From DAOTXS01 sp034433515 (GTDB lineage Bacteria > Chloroflexota > Anaerolineae > UBA4142), in assembly GCA_034433515.1 (NCBI GenBank), contig DAOUAL010000057.1, forward strand, positions 71,813 to 135,812: DNA of 64,000 nucleotides, read 5' to 3'. Below the pieces are notes generated by a model. That model did no database searches. It worked only from the letters and a program-made list of their open reading frames with translations, and was not told the DNA's origin. Shown one piece after another: positions 9,327 to 17,611 of the stretch (the first letter of the stretch is position 1; the number at the start of each line of letters is the position of its first letter). Position numbers and translations under genes: made by a program.

Positions 9327-9791
9327 TCAACGAAATTCAAATTCCTCTTTGTGCCCAAATCCTTGAGTGTTATCAATCCAACGCAACCAACGCGGCGTGA
9401 TTTTGTACAACTCGATCACGCCAAATAAGGGATGGGCTTGTCCCAATCTTTCAACCGAAGGTAACCATTTGCGCACAAATGGAAACTTGGCAACATAAAT
9501 CTCAAAACCGTGCTGGCGATCGGTTGCCTCATTGACCCGCATCGCTTTGCCGATGATTTGGACGCCGCGAATGGTTTGCCAATCCTTGGTCGTGTGATGC
9601 ACGGTGGCACTGATTTGCGAGATGCGCGCCAAGTTTTGCGCGTGTTGAGTGTGCGGATCGGACAAAAAGTAGAGTGACGGTGTAGCGTCATGCACGTAGA
9701 ACAAATCGCACAAGTACGGCGAGCCATCGGGATTGAGGGTGCCCAACGTGAGGGTTGTTTGCGTGGAAAGAAAATCATCCCAAGGTTTCAT
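9327..9791 (-). CDS. Pyridoxamine 5'-phosphate oxidase-like flavin-binding protein
   Basis: A 154-residue split-barrel protein. The segment MKPWDDFLSTQTTLTLGTLN, then LNPDGSPYLCDLFYV and TTKDWQTIRGVQIIGKAMRV, is typical of PNPOx-like/HugZ-type proteins that bind FMN or F420 and act as small oxidoreductases. The chosen ATG at 9791 overlaps the ubiX stop (ATGA), and an ATG 18 bases earlier lies inside ubiX. It is the last gene of the run with ubiD, ubiA and ubiX. Its link to the prenylation genes may be through flavin use, but this is not shown. Confidence 0.8.
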   Translation of the reverse strand: MKPWDDFLSTQTTLTLGTLNPDGSPYLCDLFYVHDATPSLYFLSDPHTQHAQNLARISQISATVHHTTKDWQTIRGVQIIGKAMRVNEATDRQHGFEIYVAKFPFVRKWLPSVERLGQAHPLFGVIELYKITPRWLRWIDNTQGFGHKEEFEFR

Positions 9792-10360
9792 TCGGCGGAT
9801 TCTTTCCAACGCGTGTACAAATCGTTCTCTAGTCCAATGCGCGCGAGGATCCGTCCGACCGTCCCGTCCACCAGATCGTCGAGGGTTTGGGGACGACCAT
9901 AGAACGCCGGCACCGGTGGAAAGATGATTGCACCGATTTCCGCCGCGCGTTCCATCAATCGCAAGTGTCCCAGGTGGAGAGGTGTCTCACGCACCACGAG
10001 AAGCAAGGGGCGCCCTTCTTTAAGGGTTACGTCCGCCGCGCGCACGATGAGGTCATTCGAGTACGAGTTGGCGATGGCGGAGAGGGTCTTGATGCTACAC
10101 GGAATCACGATCATTCCGCGTGTAGCAAAACTGCCGCTGGCAATCATTGCCCCAATCTCGCGTACATCGTACACGGTGTGGGCAAGCGCTTCGACATCTT
10201 TGACCGACCATTCAGTCTCGGCATGAATCGTTTGTTTTGCGGCGGGACTGATGATCAAATGAGTTTCAATATTAGGCATCGTGCGTACGACTTGAAGCAA
10301 GCGAATCCCATAAATCACTCCGCTCGCTCCCGTAATGCCAACGATCAGACGCTCGCTCAT
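9788..10360 (-). CDS. ubiX: Flavin prenyltransferase UbiX
   Basis: A 190-residue member of the UbiX/Pad1 family, which joins dimethylallyl phosphate to FMN to make the prenylated flavin used by UbiD decarboxylases. The N-terminal flavoprotein motif VGITGASGVIYGIRLLQ and the later VIPCSIKTLSAIANSYSND are characteristic. I start it at ATG 10360, preceded by GGAGCAAGG, not at the more distal ATG. The partner ubiD lies in the same operon. In menaquinone-making bacteria that use the futalosine route, homologues called MqnM (UbiX-like), MqnL (UbiD-like) and MqnP (UbiA-like) occur together, and this trio would fit that role. Confidence 0.93.
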   Translation of the reverse strand: MSERLIVGITGASGVIYGIRLLQVVRTMPNIETHLIISPAAKQTIHAETEWSVKDVEALAHTVYDVREIGAMIASGSFATRGMIVIPCSIKTLSAIANSYSNDLIVRAADVTLKEGRPLLLVVRETPLHLGHLRLMERAAEIGAIIFPPVPAFYGRPQTLDDLVDGTVGRILARIGLENDLYTRWKESAE

Positions 10361-10381
10361 CCTTGCTCCTTCGAAAATGGG

Positions 10382-10402
10382 GGACAAATTTCAAATTTGT
10401 CC
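10382..10402. repeat. Short perfect hairpin between ubiA and ubiX
   Basis: GGACAAATTT pairs exactly with AAATTTGTCC across a single base. There is no T-run on the minus strand, so it looks like a small intercistronic repeat rather than a terminator. Confidence 0.5.
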
Positions 10403-10420
10403 TACACGTTGAACAACGCT

Positions 10421-11278
10421 TTACACCATTGGAAACCAAATGCCGAGCAACGCGCTGACAAAAACGAGCACGCTAATGTAACCGTTCACGTTAAAGAAAG
10501 CAAGATTGAGTCGAGATAAATCGTTGGGTTTGACAATCGAATTTTCGTACGCGAGTAGAATTGCCACAATGACCCAACCGACCCAAAACGGAATACCTAA
10601 CTGTGCAACGATGCCCACCGCCGCCAGCGCGATCACCATGATCGCATGATTGATGCGTGCTAGCGTCAACGCGGTGGCAATGCCAAACTGCGCCGGTACG
10701 GAGTACAACCCATCGCGCCGATCTACTTGAACATCCTGGCACGCATAGATCAAATCAAAGCCCGCCATCCAAACGATGACGACAAACCACAGCAAGAACG
10801 CCGGCAAATCGAGCGAAGCACGCACGGCGACCCAGCCACCCACCGCGGCGATGCCATCGGTCAAACCGAGAATCCAATGGGTGAGCCACGTAAATCGTTT
10901 GGCATAATGATAGCCGATCAAAAAAACGAGCGCGAGCGGTGAAAGGGCAAAGCAAAGTGGGTTGAGTTGCCACGCAGCAATCTCGAAAATCACAAACGCG
11001 ATCAACACGACCACCATCACGGCGCGCGGCGTAATGAGTCCGCGTGGCAGCGGACGATTCATCGTGCGCGGATTACGCGCATCGAGTTCGCGATCAATCA
11101 AACGGTTGAGTGACATTGCCAGCGTGCGCGCGGATGCCATCGCCAGCGTGATCCAAATAAACTGATGCCACGTGGGCAAGCCGTTGGCTGCCAGCACCAT
11201 GCCCAGATAGGCAAAGGGCAATGCAAAGATCGTGTGTTCGAACTTGATATTGTCGAGCAGAATGCGCAGGATATTCAT
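10421..11278 (-). CDS. ubiA: UbiA-family polyprenyltransferase
   Basis: A 285-residue integral membrane enzyme with about eight helices. It carries both Asp-rich motifs of the family: NRLIDRELDARNPRT near residue 60, which binds the prenyl diphosphate through Mg2+, and DLIYACQDVQVDRRDGLYS near residue 175. It attaches an isoprenoid chain to an aromatic quinone precursor. Because it sits between ubiD and ubiX, the substrate is probably a naphthoate or benzoate intermediate of quinone synthesis. The start overlaps the ubiD stop by 4 bases. Confidence 0.92.
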   Translation of the reverse strand: MNILRILLDNIKFEHTIFALPFAYLGMVLAANGLPTWHQFIWITLAMASARTLAMSLNRLIDRELDARNPRTMNRPLPRGLITPRAVMVVVLIAFVIFEIAAWQLNPLCFALSPLALVFLIGYHYAKRFTWLTHWILGLTDGIAAVGGWVAVRASLDLPAFLLWFVVIVWMAGFDLIYACQDVQVDRRDGLYSVPAQFGIATALTLARINHAIMVIALAAVGIVAQLGIPFWVGWVIVAILLAYENSIVKPNDLSRLNLAFFNVNGYISVLVFVSALLGIWFPMV

Positions 11279-12741
11279 GACGCTTGGTCAAAGTATTCGT
11301 TCCATCGCGCATCTACCAAGGCGCGAATCTCCGCCGACATTTCGATTTCGGGGGGCCAAGGTTGATGGGGACCCGGATCGCGATCGGTTTTGCGCGTGGC
11401 ATCAATCCCCAGTTTGCCGCCAAAATTTTTTTGCAACGACGCATGATCGAGATCATCGCTGGGACCAGAAACGATTTGCACGTCGCGCAAGGGATCGTAA
11501 TTTGCCAACACCTCGAACGCGACCTGAGATAAATCGTGAACGTTCACGTCCGCATCCACCACGATAATTGTTTTGGTCAACATCAACAAACCGAGTCCCC
11601 ACAAACCATACATCACCTTACGCGCGTGGCCGGGATAACGTTTCTTGATGCTCACGATGACCAGATTGTGAAAGACCCCTTCGGCGGGCATATTCATATC
11701 TACGACTTCGCCCAAGAAGAGTTTGACCAGCGGCAAAAACAATCGTTCGGTGGCTTTGCCCATCCAATAATCTTCCATCGGCGGCTTGCCTACGATGGTT
11801 GCCGGATAAATCGGATCACGGCGCTGCGTGATGGCGGTCACGTGCATCACCGGGTATTCATCGGCAAGCGAATAGTAGCCGGTGTGATCGCCAAACGGTC
11901 CTTCGAGCCGTTGTTCGCGCGGGTCAACATATCCTTCGATCACGATCTCGGCATCAGCGGGTACCTCCAGGGGTTGCGAAACACACTTGACCAACTCAAC
12001 CGATTTGCCGCGTAGCCATCCTGCCAACATCATTTCGTCAATGTCCGGCGGCAATGGGGCGGAGCCCGACCAAATGATGGCCGGATCGCCGCCCAGCGCA
12101 ACCGCGACCGGAATTTTTTCCGCGCCAATGTCGCGCGCAACGCGTTGATGTTCCGCGCCTCCTTTGTGGCGTTGCCAATGCATCCCCAGCGTTTGATCGT
12201 CAAAAACTTGCAAACGATACATGCCCACGTTACGCTTGCCGGTCTTGGGATCGCGGCTCAAGACGCAGGGCAAGGTGATATAGCGCCCGGCATCTTGGGG
12301 CCAGCATTGGAGGATGGGCAACGTAGAGAGCGCAGGTTTTTCTTGAATGATTTCTTGGCATGCGGCGCGACTGACGTAACGCGGTTCGGTGTTTTTCAAA
12401 CCATTCAACATCTCTAGCCCGCGTTGCGCTTTTTCGATCAACCCTTTGGGCATCTCGAGCGAGATAAACTCGGATAATTTCTTGTTCAAATCATCGAGAC
12501 GCTCAATGCCCAATGCCCATGCCATTCGTTGTTCGGTGCCAAACAAGTTGATCGCCACCGGCATCGAGTGACCGCGCACGTTTTCAAAGAGGAGCGCGAC
12601 GTTTTGCTCACCCTTGCTCTTCATCACGCGATTGGCGATCTCGGTGATTTCTAGGTCTTGGCTCACCGGCGCGGTAATACGTTTGAGTTGTTTGTTTTTT
12701 TCAAGCCGGGCAAGAAACTCACGCAAATCGCGGTATGCCAT
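11275..12741 (-). CDS. ubiD: UbiD-family decarboxylase
   Basis: A 488-residue prenyl-FMN-dependent aromatic acid decarboxylase. Recognisable parts are YRDLREFLARLEKNKQLKRI at the N-terminus, the central RNVGMYRLQVFDDQTLGMHW and WQRHKGGAEH, and EGPFGDHTGYYSLADEYPVM, which includes the conserved Glu/Arg region of the active site. It removes the carboxyl group from the prenylated ring in quinone synthesis, using the cofactor made by UbiX. AGGAG lies just before the ATG. The gene follows the S9 peptidase gene with a 7-base gap and overlaps ubiA, so the run is probably a single transcript. Confidence 0.93.
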   Translation of the reverse strand: MAYRDLREFLARLEKNKQLKRITAPVSQDLEITEIANRVMKSKGEQNVALLFENVRGHSMPVAINLFGTEQRMAWALGIERLDDLNKKLSEFISLEMPKGLIEKAQRGLEMLNGLKNTEPRYVSRAACQEIIQEKPALSTLPILQCWPQDAGRYITLPCVLSRDPKTGKRNVGMYRLQVFDDQTLGMHWQRHKGGAEHQRVARDIGAEKIPVAVALGGDPAIIWSGSAPLPPDIDEMMLAGWLRGKSVELVKCVSQPLEVPADAEIVIEGYVDPREQRLEGPFGDHTGYYSLADEYPVMHVTAITQRRDPIYPATIVGKPPMEDYWMGKATERLFLPLVKLFLGEVVDMNMPAEGVFHNLVIVSIKKRYPGHARKVMYGLWGLGLLMLTKTIIVVDADVNVHDLSQVAFEVLANYDPLRDVQIVSGPSDDLDHASLQKNFGGKLGIDATRKTDRDPGPHQPWPPEIEMSAEIRALVDARWNEYFDQAS

Positions 12742-12748
12742 AGGGCTC

Positions 12749-14737
12749 CTATTTTTTCAAATACTTGCCAAACCATTGCACAATGCGTTCCAAACGTTCC
12801 TTGCGATGCTTGGGTTTGCCACTGCGCGAGAGTTCGTGCGTTTCATCCGGAAAACGCACCAACTCGGTTGGCACGCCCAGTTTCTTCAGCGCGATGTAAA
12901 ACTGCTCCGCTTGTTCGATGGGACAACGGAAATCTTTTTCGCTGTGCAAGATCAACGTGGGCGTTTGGCAATTTGCCACGTGCGCGATTGGCGAATGTTG
13001 CAAATACTCTTCCGCGTTGTTCCACGGCTCACCGCCCACGTACCACTCGCTAGCGAAAAAGTGTCCAATGTCGCTGGTGCCATAGAACGAGTACCAATTG
13101 TTGAGGGCGCGCATCGAAATTGCCGCTTTGAAACGATTAGTGTGCGTAATGATCCAACTCGTCATATAGCCGCCATACGATCCGCCCGCCACGCCGGTAC
13201 GCTTTGGATCAATCCACGCAAACTTGTTCAGCGCATAATCCATCACCGCCATCACATCGCGATAATCGCGTCCGCCCCAATCTTTGGCGATACAGGCAGC
13301 AAACTCTTGACCATAGCCAGCACTGCCCCGTGGATTGCAAAAGATCACCGCGTATCCTTGTGCGCACAAAATTTGAAACTCGTGAAAGAACGTGGCGCCA
13401 TACGCACTGTGCGGTCCGCCGTGAATTTGCAGAATCGCCGGATATTTTTTCCCGGCTTTCCAATTCACCGGCTTCATCAACCAACCCTCAATCGCCACGC
13501 CTTCGTTCGAGACGACAAAGTGTTCTGGTTTGGAGAGTTGCCGCGTCGCCAAGACATCGGCATTGACGCGCGTAAGTCGTTTCAGCACACCCTTCGTTGT
13601 GGTAGTGAACACATCGTTGGGATTGAGTGGTTCGCTCAATGCCAAGGCAAACCGATTCGCCGCGCGCGCAAAAGACCAGCCGACGATGTGATGTTCACCG
13701 CGCGTGATTGGTCGAACCTCGCCACCGTGTGCTGGCACCGCATACACGTTACTCGCGCCGTGATCGGTGGCAACAAAGTAAATCGTCTTGCCATCTTTCG
13801 ACCATTGCGGTGCGGTGGGCGCGCCTTCCGGTGAACGCAAATCGGTGGCAAGCGCGCTGCCATAGGTGCGATCAAACCCGGCGGTGATCTTGACTGCCTT
13901 GCCGCCGCGGGCGGGCATCACGTAAATCCCGGCTTCGGTTACGTGCGAGTACTCGTTCTCGTGCCCAACGAAGGCGATCCACTTGCCGTCCGGTGAAAAC
14001 GATGGTGCGGATGTGGGACCTTTGCGCCGGGTCAATCGTTGGAGTGCGCCGCCCTTTGCCGGCACCGCCCACAAATCGTTCCACAGTTGTTCATCGGCTT
14101 GCGCAGAACGATTAGCGGCAAAGACGATTGTCTTGGAATCCGGCGACCACGCCGGCGCGCCGTGATTGTAGCCACCGCGCGTGAGTTGTTTCGTGGTGGC
14201 GTCTGCAACGGTAACTACAAAGATTTGGCGCCACCCATAATCCCAGAATCCTTCGTCGTTCGATTTATAGTTGAGCCGGGTGTATGCTTTCACGTCGGAA
14301 TCGTCGCGCACGTTGTTGGTCTTTTTCGTTTCTGGCGTAATCACTTTGGAAGTGTACGCGATCATCGTTCCATCCGGCGACCACACTGGCGCGCTGGGTT
14401 TGTTGGCATCCTCGGTCAAGCGGCGCGCTTCACCGCCAGCCAGCGAAATGAGATAGAGTTGGTCTTTCTTCTCCTTGTCGCGGTCGGAAACGAACGCCAG
14501 CGTTTTGCCATCGGGCGACCAACGTGGCGCACGATCCTTGCACTCGCCAAATGTGAATTGGCGTGGCGGTGCCGAGCCATCGCTGGGAACAAGCCAAAGG
14601 TGGGCGGCATACTTGTCGCCCGGCAAATCCGGTGTGGTGAGGACAAACGCAATCGTTTTGCCGTCTGGCGAAATCTGCGGATCGGACACCAGTTTGATGT
14701 TGAACAGATCGTCAATGGTGATTGGATGTTTAGGCAT
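12749..14737 (-). CDS. S9-family acylaminoacyl peptidase-like serine peptidase
   Basis: A 662-residue prolyl-oligopeptidase-family protein. Residues ~1-390 form a beta-propeller made of repeated WSPDGKTIAFVSDR-like blades (TolB/DPP-IV type). The C-terminal alpha/beta-hydrolase domain has the nucleophile in GVAGGSYGGYMTSW, an acid in HSEKDFRCP and His in DETHELSRSG. No signal peptide is seen, so it is probably cytoplasmic and trims acylated or short peptides. AGGAG precedes the ATG. It heads the ubiDAX run, a linkage with no obvious biochemical reason. Confidence 0.93.
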   Translation of the reverse strand: MPKHPITIDDLFNIKLVSDPQISPDGKTIAFVLTTPDLPGDKYAAHLWLVPSDGSAPPRQFTFGECKDRAPRWSPDGKTLAFVSDRDKEKKDQLYLISLAGGEARRLTEDANKPSAPVWSPDGTMIAYTSKVITPETKKTNNVRDDSDVKAYTRLNYKSNDEGFWDYGWRQIFVVTVADATTKQLTRGGYNHGAPAWSPDSKTIVFAANRSAQADEQLWNDLWAVPAKGGALQRLTRRKGPTSAPSFSPDGKWIAFVGHENEYSHVTEAGIYVMPARGGKAVKITAGFDRTYGSALATDLRSPEGAPTAPQWSKDGKTIYFVATDHGASNVYAVPAHGGEVRPITRGEHHIVGWSFARAANRFALALSEPLNPNDVFTTTTKGVLKRLTRVNADVLATRQLSKPEHFVVSNEGVAIEGWLMKPVNWKAGKKYPAILQIHGGPHSAYGATFFHEFQILCAQGYAVIFCNPRGSAGYGQEFAACIAKDWGGRDYRDVMAVMDYALNKFAWIDPKRTGVAGGSYGGYMTSWIITHTNRFKAAISMRALNNWYSFYGTSDIGHFFASEWYVGGEPWNNAEEYLQHSPIAHVANCQTPTLILHSEKDFRCPIEQAEQFYIALKKLGVPTELVRFPDETHELSRSGKPKHRKERLERIVQWFGKYLKK

Positions 14738-14760
14738 CGCGTCTCCTAAGGGGTTAAATC

Positions 14761-14922
14761 ATGAGCATACGTCGCACATTCACACTTGAATTCAAAGCCG
14801 AGCGCGTGCTCGAGCCTTGACAGGCCAGTTCTCTCAAGCGGAACTTGCGCACACCTCCACTCAGCCCACAACAACTCTCCGAATGGAAAGCAGAGTTTCT
14901 CGCCAACGCGCCGCTAATTTTG
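14761..14922 (+). pseudogene. Remnant of IS3-type transposase OrfA
   Basis: From the ATG at 14761 the frame reads SIRRTFTLEFKAERVLE and then stops at TGA. That is the usual N-terminus of IS3/IS911-family OrfA proteins. Further on, in another frame, LSPQQLSEWKAEFLANAP matches the next conserved part of the same family. The central region and the rest are gone. This is a decayed insertion-sequence fragment. No terminal inverted repeats or intact OrfB are present. Confidence 0.75.
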
Positions 14923-14936
14923 CAACCCGCCTCATG

Positions 14937-15180
14937 CCCGATCTTGATTTGGAGACCTACACCAAAAACGTACTGCGTCAATACGTGGTGTGCAGTCGTG
15001 TGAGCAAAATTCCCGGTCAACTTAAAACGCGAGGTGGTTCTGCGCCACATCGCTCAAGAATTTGAACCGGGCAAACGCTATTCCGAAAAGTACATCAATG
15101 AAATTCTCAACGCGTTTCACACCGACGGTGCCACCCTCCGGCGCGAGGTGGTGAATTTCAAGTTGCTAAAGCAAGCGTAA
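14937..15180 (+). pseudogene. Frameshifted DUF2087 domain remnant
   Basis: One frame reads DLDLETYTKNVLRQYVVCSR up to about 15010. A neighbouring frame then continues with FPVNLKREVVLRHIAQEF, EPGKRYSEKYINEILNAFH and TDGATLRREVVNFKLLKQA before a TAA at 15178. The second part is typical of DUF2087, a small winged-helix-like domain found in transcription regulators. A one-base shift separates the two halves and the upstream part of any host protein is missing, so it is a broken gene. It adjoins the transposase remnant and both occupy the place upstream of nusA where rimP is usually found. Confidence 0.7.
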
Positions 15181-15297
15181 GGATATTATTGGCACAATAT
15201 TGATTGACCCAAGGGGATACCCTCGTACAACAATCAACCATCGCGCCTGTGCTAGCCATCCGTATCATACACCGCCCCTTTTGCCCTGTCAAACAAC

Positions 15298-15326
15298 TTG
15301 CGCAAAAATTCGACTTGTGCTATATT
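15298..15326 (+). promoter_or_regulatory. Promoter of the nusA operon
   Basis: TTGCGC (15298-15303), a 17-base spacer and TATATT (15321-15326) make a good sigma-70-type promoter. The predicted start is near 15333, giving a leader of about 100 bases before nusA. Confidence 0.65.
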
Positions 15327-15360
15327 TTGAGCCGTTGAACCTCCGCGCGACCTTCCTTCG

Positions 15361-15386
15361 AAAAGTGGGAACTCTCCCACTTTTTT
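15361..15386 (+). terminator. Leader terminator/attenuator before nusA
   Basis: AAAAGTGGGA pairs perfectly with TCCCACTTTT across ACTC, followed by further T residues. It sits about 30 bases after the predicted start site and 50 bases before the nusA ATG, so transcripts must read through it. This arrangement suggests attenuation of the operon, possibly by NusA itself (inference). Confidence 0.7.
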
Positions 15387-15435
15387 GTTTAGGCAACGGC
15401 GGAGCACCTGTGGGAGGATGTGAGGTTAGAGCAAG

Positions 15436-16995
15436 ATGAAGAACGATTTTCTGGTGGCTATCACGCAACTATGCAACGAACGCGGCTTGCCCAAAGAAGT
15501 CGTCCTGAGTGCCATTGAGCAAGCCCTCGTTTCGGCATATCGTCGCAACTTTGGCGGTGGCCAGAATATCACAGCCCAAATTGATAGCACCACCGGCAAA
15601 GTGAAAATCTTTGCTAACAAAACGATTGTGGACCAAGTGCGTGATCGCCGCACCGAAATCTCGTTGCAAGAAGCCCGCACCATTGATCCGATGGCAGAAA
15701 TCGGCGGCACGCTCAACATCGAAACCACGCCCGAAGATTTCGGGCGCATTGCCGCGCAGACCGCCAAGCAAGTGGTCTTGCAACGCATCCGCGAAGCCGA
15801 ACGCGATATGCTCTACACCCAATATTCGGCACGGGAAGGAGAAATCGTTCTGGGCACCGTGCATACGGTGGACGCCCAAAACATCACGGTTAGTCTGGGC
15901 AAAGTCGAAGCCCTTTTACCGCGCGCGGAACAAATTCCCAGCGAACGCTATCGGCATAATCAAAAAATCCGTGCCTATATCGTCGAAGTGAACAAGACCT
16001 CCCGGGGTCCCCAAATCATCTTGTCGCGTACGCATCGCAATATGCTGCGCCGCTTGTTCGAACTCGAAGTACCAGAAATTTTCAATGGCCAAGTCGAAAT
16101 CAAAGCGATTGCGCGCGAACCTGGCTCGCGGTCCAAAATCGCCGTTGCCGCCACGCAAGATGGCATTGACCCGGTCGGCGCGTGTGTGGGTCAACGCGGT
16201 GTGCGCATCCAAGCCGTCGTCAACGAATTGAACGGCGAAAAAATTGACGTCGTCGAGTGGAGTAGCGATCCAGCCAAATTCATCGCCAACGCGCTCAGCC
16301 CAGCCAAAGTACTCGACGTAACCTTGAGCGAAGACGAAAACGGCGACAAGGTCGCCAATGTGGTAGTCGAAGACAAGATGCTCTCCCTGGCAATTGGCAA
16401 AGAGGGACAGAATGCGCGTCTCGCTGCCAAATTGACCGGCTGGCGCATTGACATCAAGAGTGAAAAACAAATCGCGGAAGAAGCGCAACGCCAAGCCGAA
16501 GCCGAAGCGGCGCGCCTGGCCACCCTCACGCCCGAACAAATCGCCGCAGAGCAAGCCGCTCAACTTCAAGCGCTGGAAACTCTACAGGCAATTGCAGCGG
16601 AATCCGAGATTGAACCAGAAGTCGCGCCCACCGAAATGGAATCGGTTGTGGAACCCATCGCGGAAACAACCGCTATCGAAACAAAAACGGTGGTTGAACC
16701 GGCGGCTCAAGCCGCACCCGAAACAGCCATCGTCGAAGAGACACCCACCGCAGAGATGCCCGCCCTTGTTGAAACCCAAGCGCCAGCGGAATCGCCCGGT
16801 GAACCGGAGCAGACCTTTGAAGAAGCCTGGGCGGAATTTGAAGACGAAGACTTGACGCCGGAAGAAATGTTGAAACGCAAAGCCGATAAACGCAAACGTC
16901 AAGTCCTCGTGTTCGATGAAAAGTTGGGCAAAGTCGTTGCCAAGCGACGACGCAAGCGCTCCCGCGAAAGCGATTGGTTTGACGAAGAAGAATAA
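15436..16995 (+). CDS. nusA: Transcription termination/antitermination factor NusA
   Basis: Binds RNA polymerase and nascent RNA to control pausing and termination. The 519-residue protein shows the N-terminal polymerase-binding domain (FLVAITQLCNERGLPKEVV to about residue 130), an S1 domain (GEIVLGTVHTVDAQNITVSL) and two KH domains (GACVGQRGVRIQAVVNEL, then MLSLAIGKEGQNARLAAKL). After residue ~350 there is a long low-complexity acidic tail rich in Glu, Ala, Pro and Thr, ending in a short basic stretch and an acidic end. The tail is unusual in length. It heads the translation/ribosome-maturation operon. Confidence 0.96.
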   Translation: MKNDFLVAITQLCNERGLPKEVVLSAIEQALVSAYRRNFGGGQNITAQIDSTTGKVKIFANKTIVDQVRDRRTEISLQEARTIDPMAEIGGTLNIETTPEDFGRIAAQTAKQVVLQRIREAERDMLYTQYSAREGEIVLGTVHTVDAQNITVSLGKVEALLPRAEQIPSERYRHNQKIRAYIVEVNKTSRGPQIILSRTHRNMLRRLFELEVPEIFNGQVEIKAIAREPGSRSKIAVAATQDGIDPVGACVGQRGVRIQAVVNELNGEKIDVVEWSSDPAKFIANALSPAKVLDVTLSEDENGDKVANVVVEDKMLSLAIGKEGQNARLAAKLTGWRIDIKSEKQIAEEAQRQAEAEAARLATLTPEQIAAEQAAQLQALETLQAIAAESEIEPEVAPTEMESVVEPIAETTAIETKTVVEPAAQAAPETAIVEETPTAEMPALVETQAPAESPGEPEQTFEEAWAEFEDEDLTPEEMLKRKADKRKRQVLVFDEKLGKVVAKRRRKRSRESDWFDEEE

Positions 16996-17020
16996 TCATC
17001 CTGCCCATCACGCTTGAACT

Positions 17021-17341
17021 ATGGCACCCAAACATATTCCACAACGCACGTGCATCGCTTGTCGCACCGTCCGCGCCAAACGTGAATTGATCCGCATCGT
17101 GCGGACAACGACCCATCATGTGGAAACCGATCCGACCGGCAAAAAAGCCGGGCGGGGAGCTTATCTGTGTCGTCAACGCGAATGCTGGGAAATGGTGCTA
17201 AACCATCCCGCCCGTTTGATGCAAGCATTGAACCTGGAGACAGCTATTCGTATGGAAGACCTCGCGCCCTTGCGCGAGTTTGCGATGACGCTACCATCGC
17301 AAGTCAATTCAAATGTAGCGCCCAAAAACGAAACCCTATGA
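17021..17341 (+). CDS. ylxR: YlxR-family RNA-binding protein
   Basis: A 106-residue DUF448 protein. It has the family motifs PQRTCIACR near the N-terminus and KAGRGAYLCRQRECW in the middle, with basic residues for RNA binding. Members bind nucleic acids, and in Bacillus a homologue associates with RNase P. It lies between nusA and infB as usual. A 270-base stretch (17342-17611) separates it from infB and holds no convincing gene. Confidence 0.93.
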   Translation: MAPKHIPQRTCIACRTVRAKRELIRIVRTTTHHVETDPTGKKAGRGAYLCRQRECWEMVLNHPARLMQALNLETAIRMEDLAPLREFAMTLPSQVNSNVAPKNETL

Positions 17342-17611
17342 AAGCAATCGTTTGGAACTGTGGCTCTGAACAAGGCAAAGGGGAGTAACCGATGAACGCT
17401 TGAACCGCGTCCCAATCTCGTGGCCTCCCCCACACGCCACCCGCGTGCCTCCTTCAGACCTCAGCGATTCATCCGCTCGATCCTTCAACTAGCCCTTCCC
17501 ACGATTGCTTCCAGCAAATTATTCTGGCATCCCTCGCCTTGGCGGTACGGATGGAGACGTTTGCGTCGCCAACCGATGGGTGATGGACAGAAACGAAAAG
17601 GAGAGTGTGCT

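Noticed and set aside
12614..14749. Long plus-strand open frames opposite the S9 peptidase and ubiD
   Set aside because: They are antisense to clearly conserved genes and show no domain likeness; they are expected from the codon bias of the real genes.
14761..15180. Active insertion sequence upstream of nusA
   Set aside because: Only frameshifted fragments remain, with no OrfB/DDE part and no inverted ends.
17420..17611. Longer IF-2 reading frame
   Set aside because: The extra 64 residues are not IF-2-like and lack a ribosome-binding site. ATG 17612 has AGGAG at the right distance.
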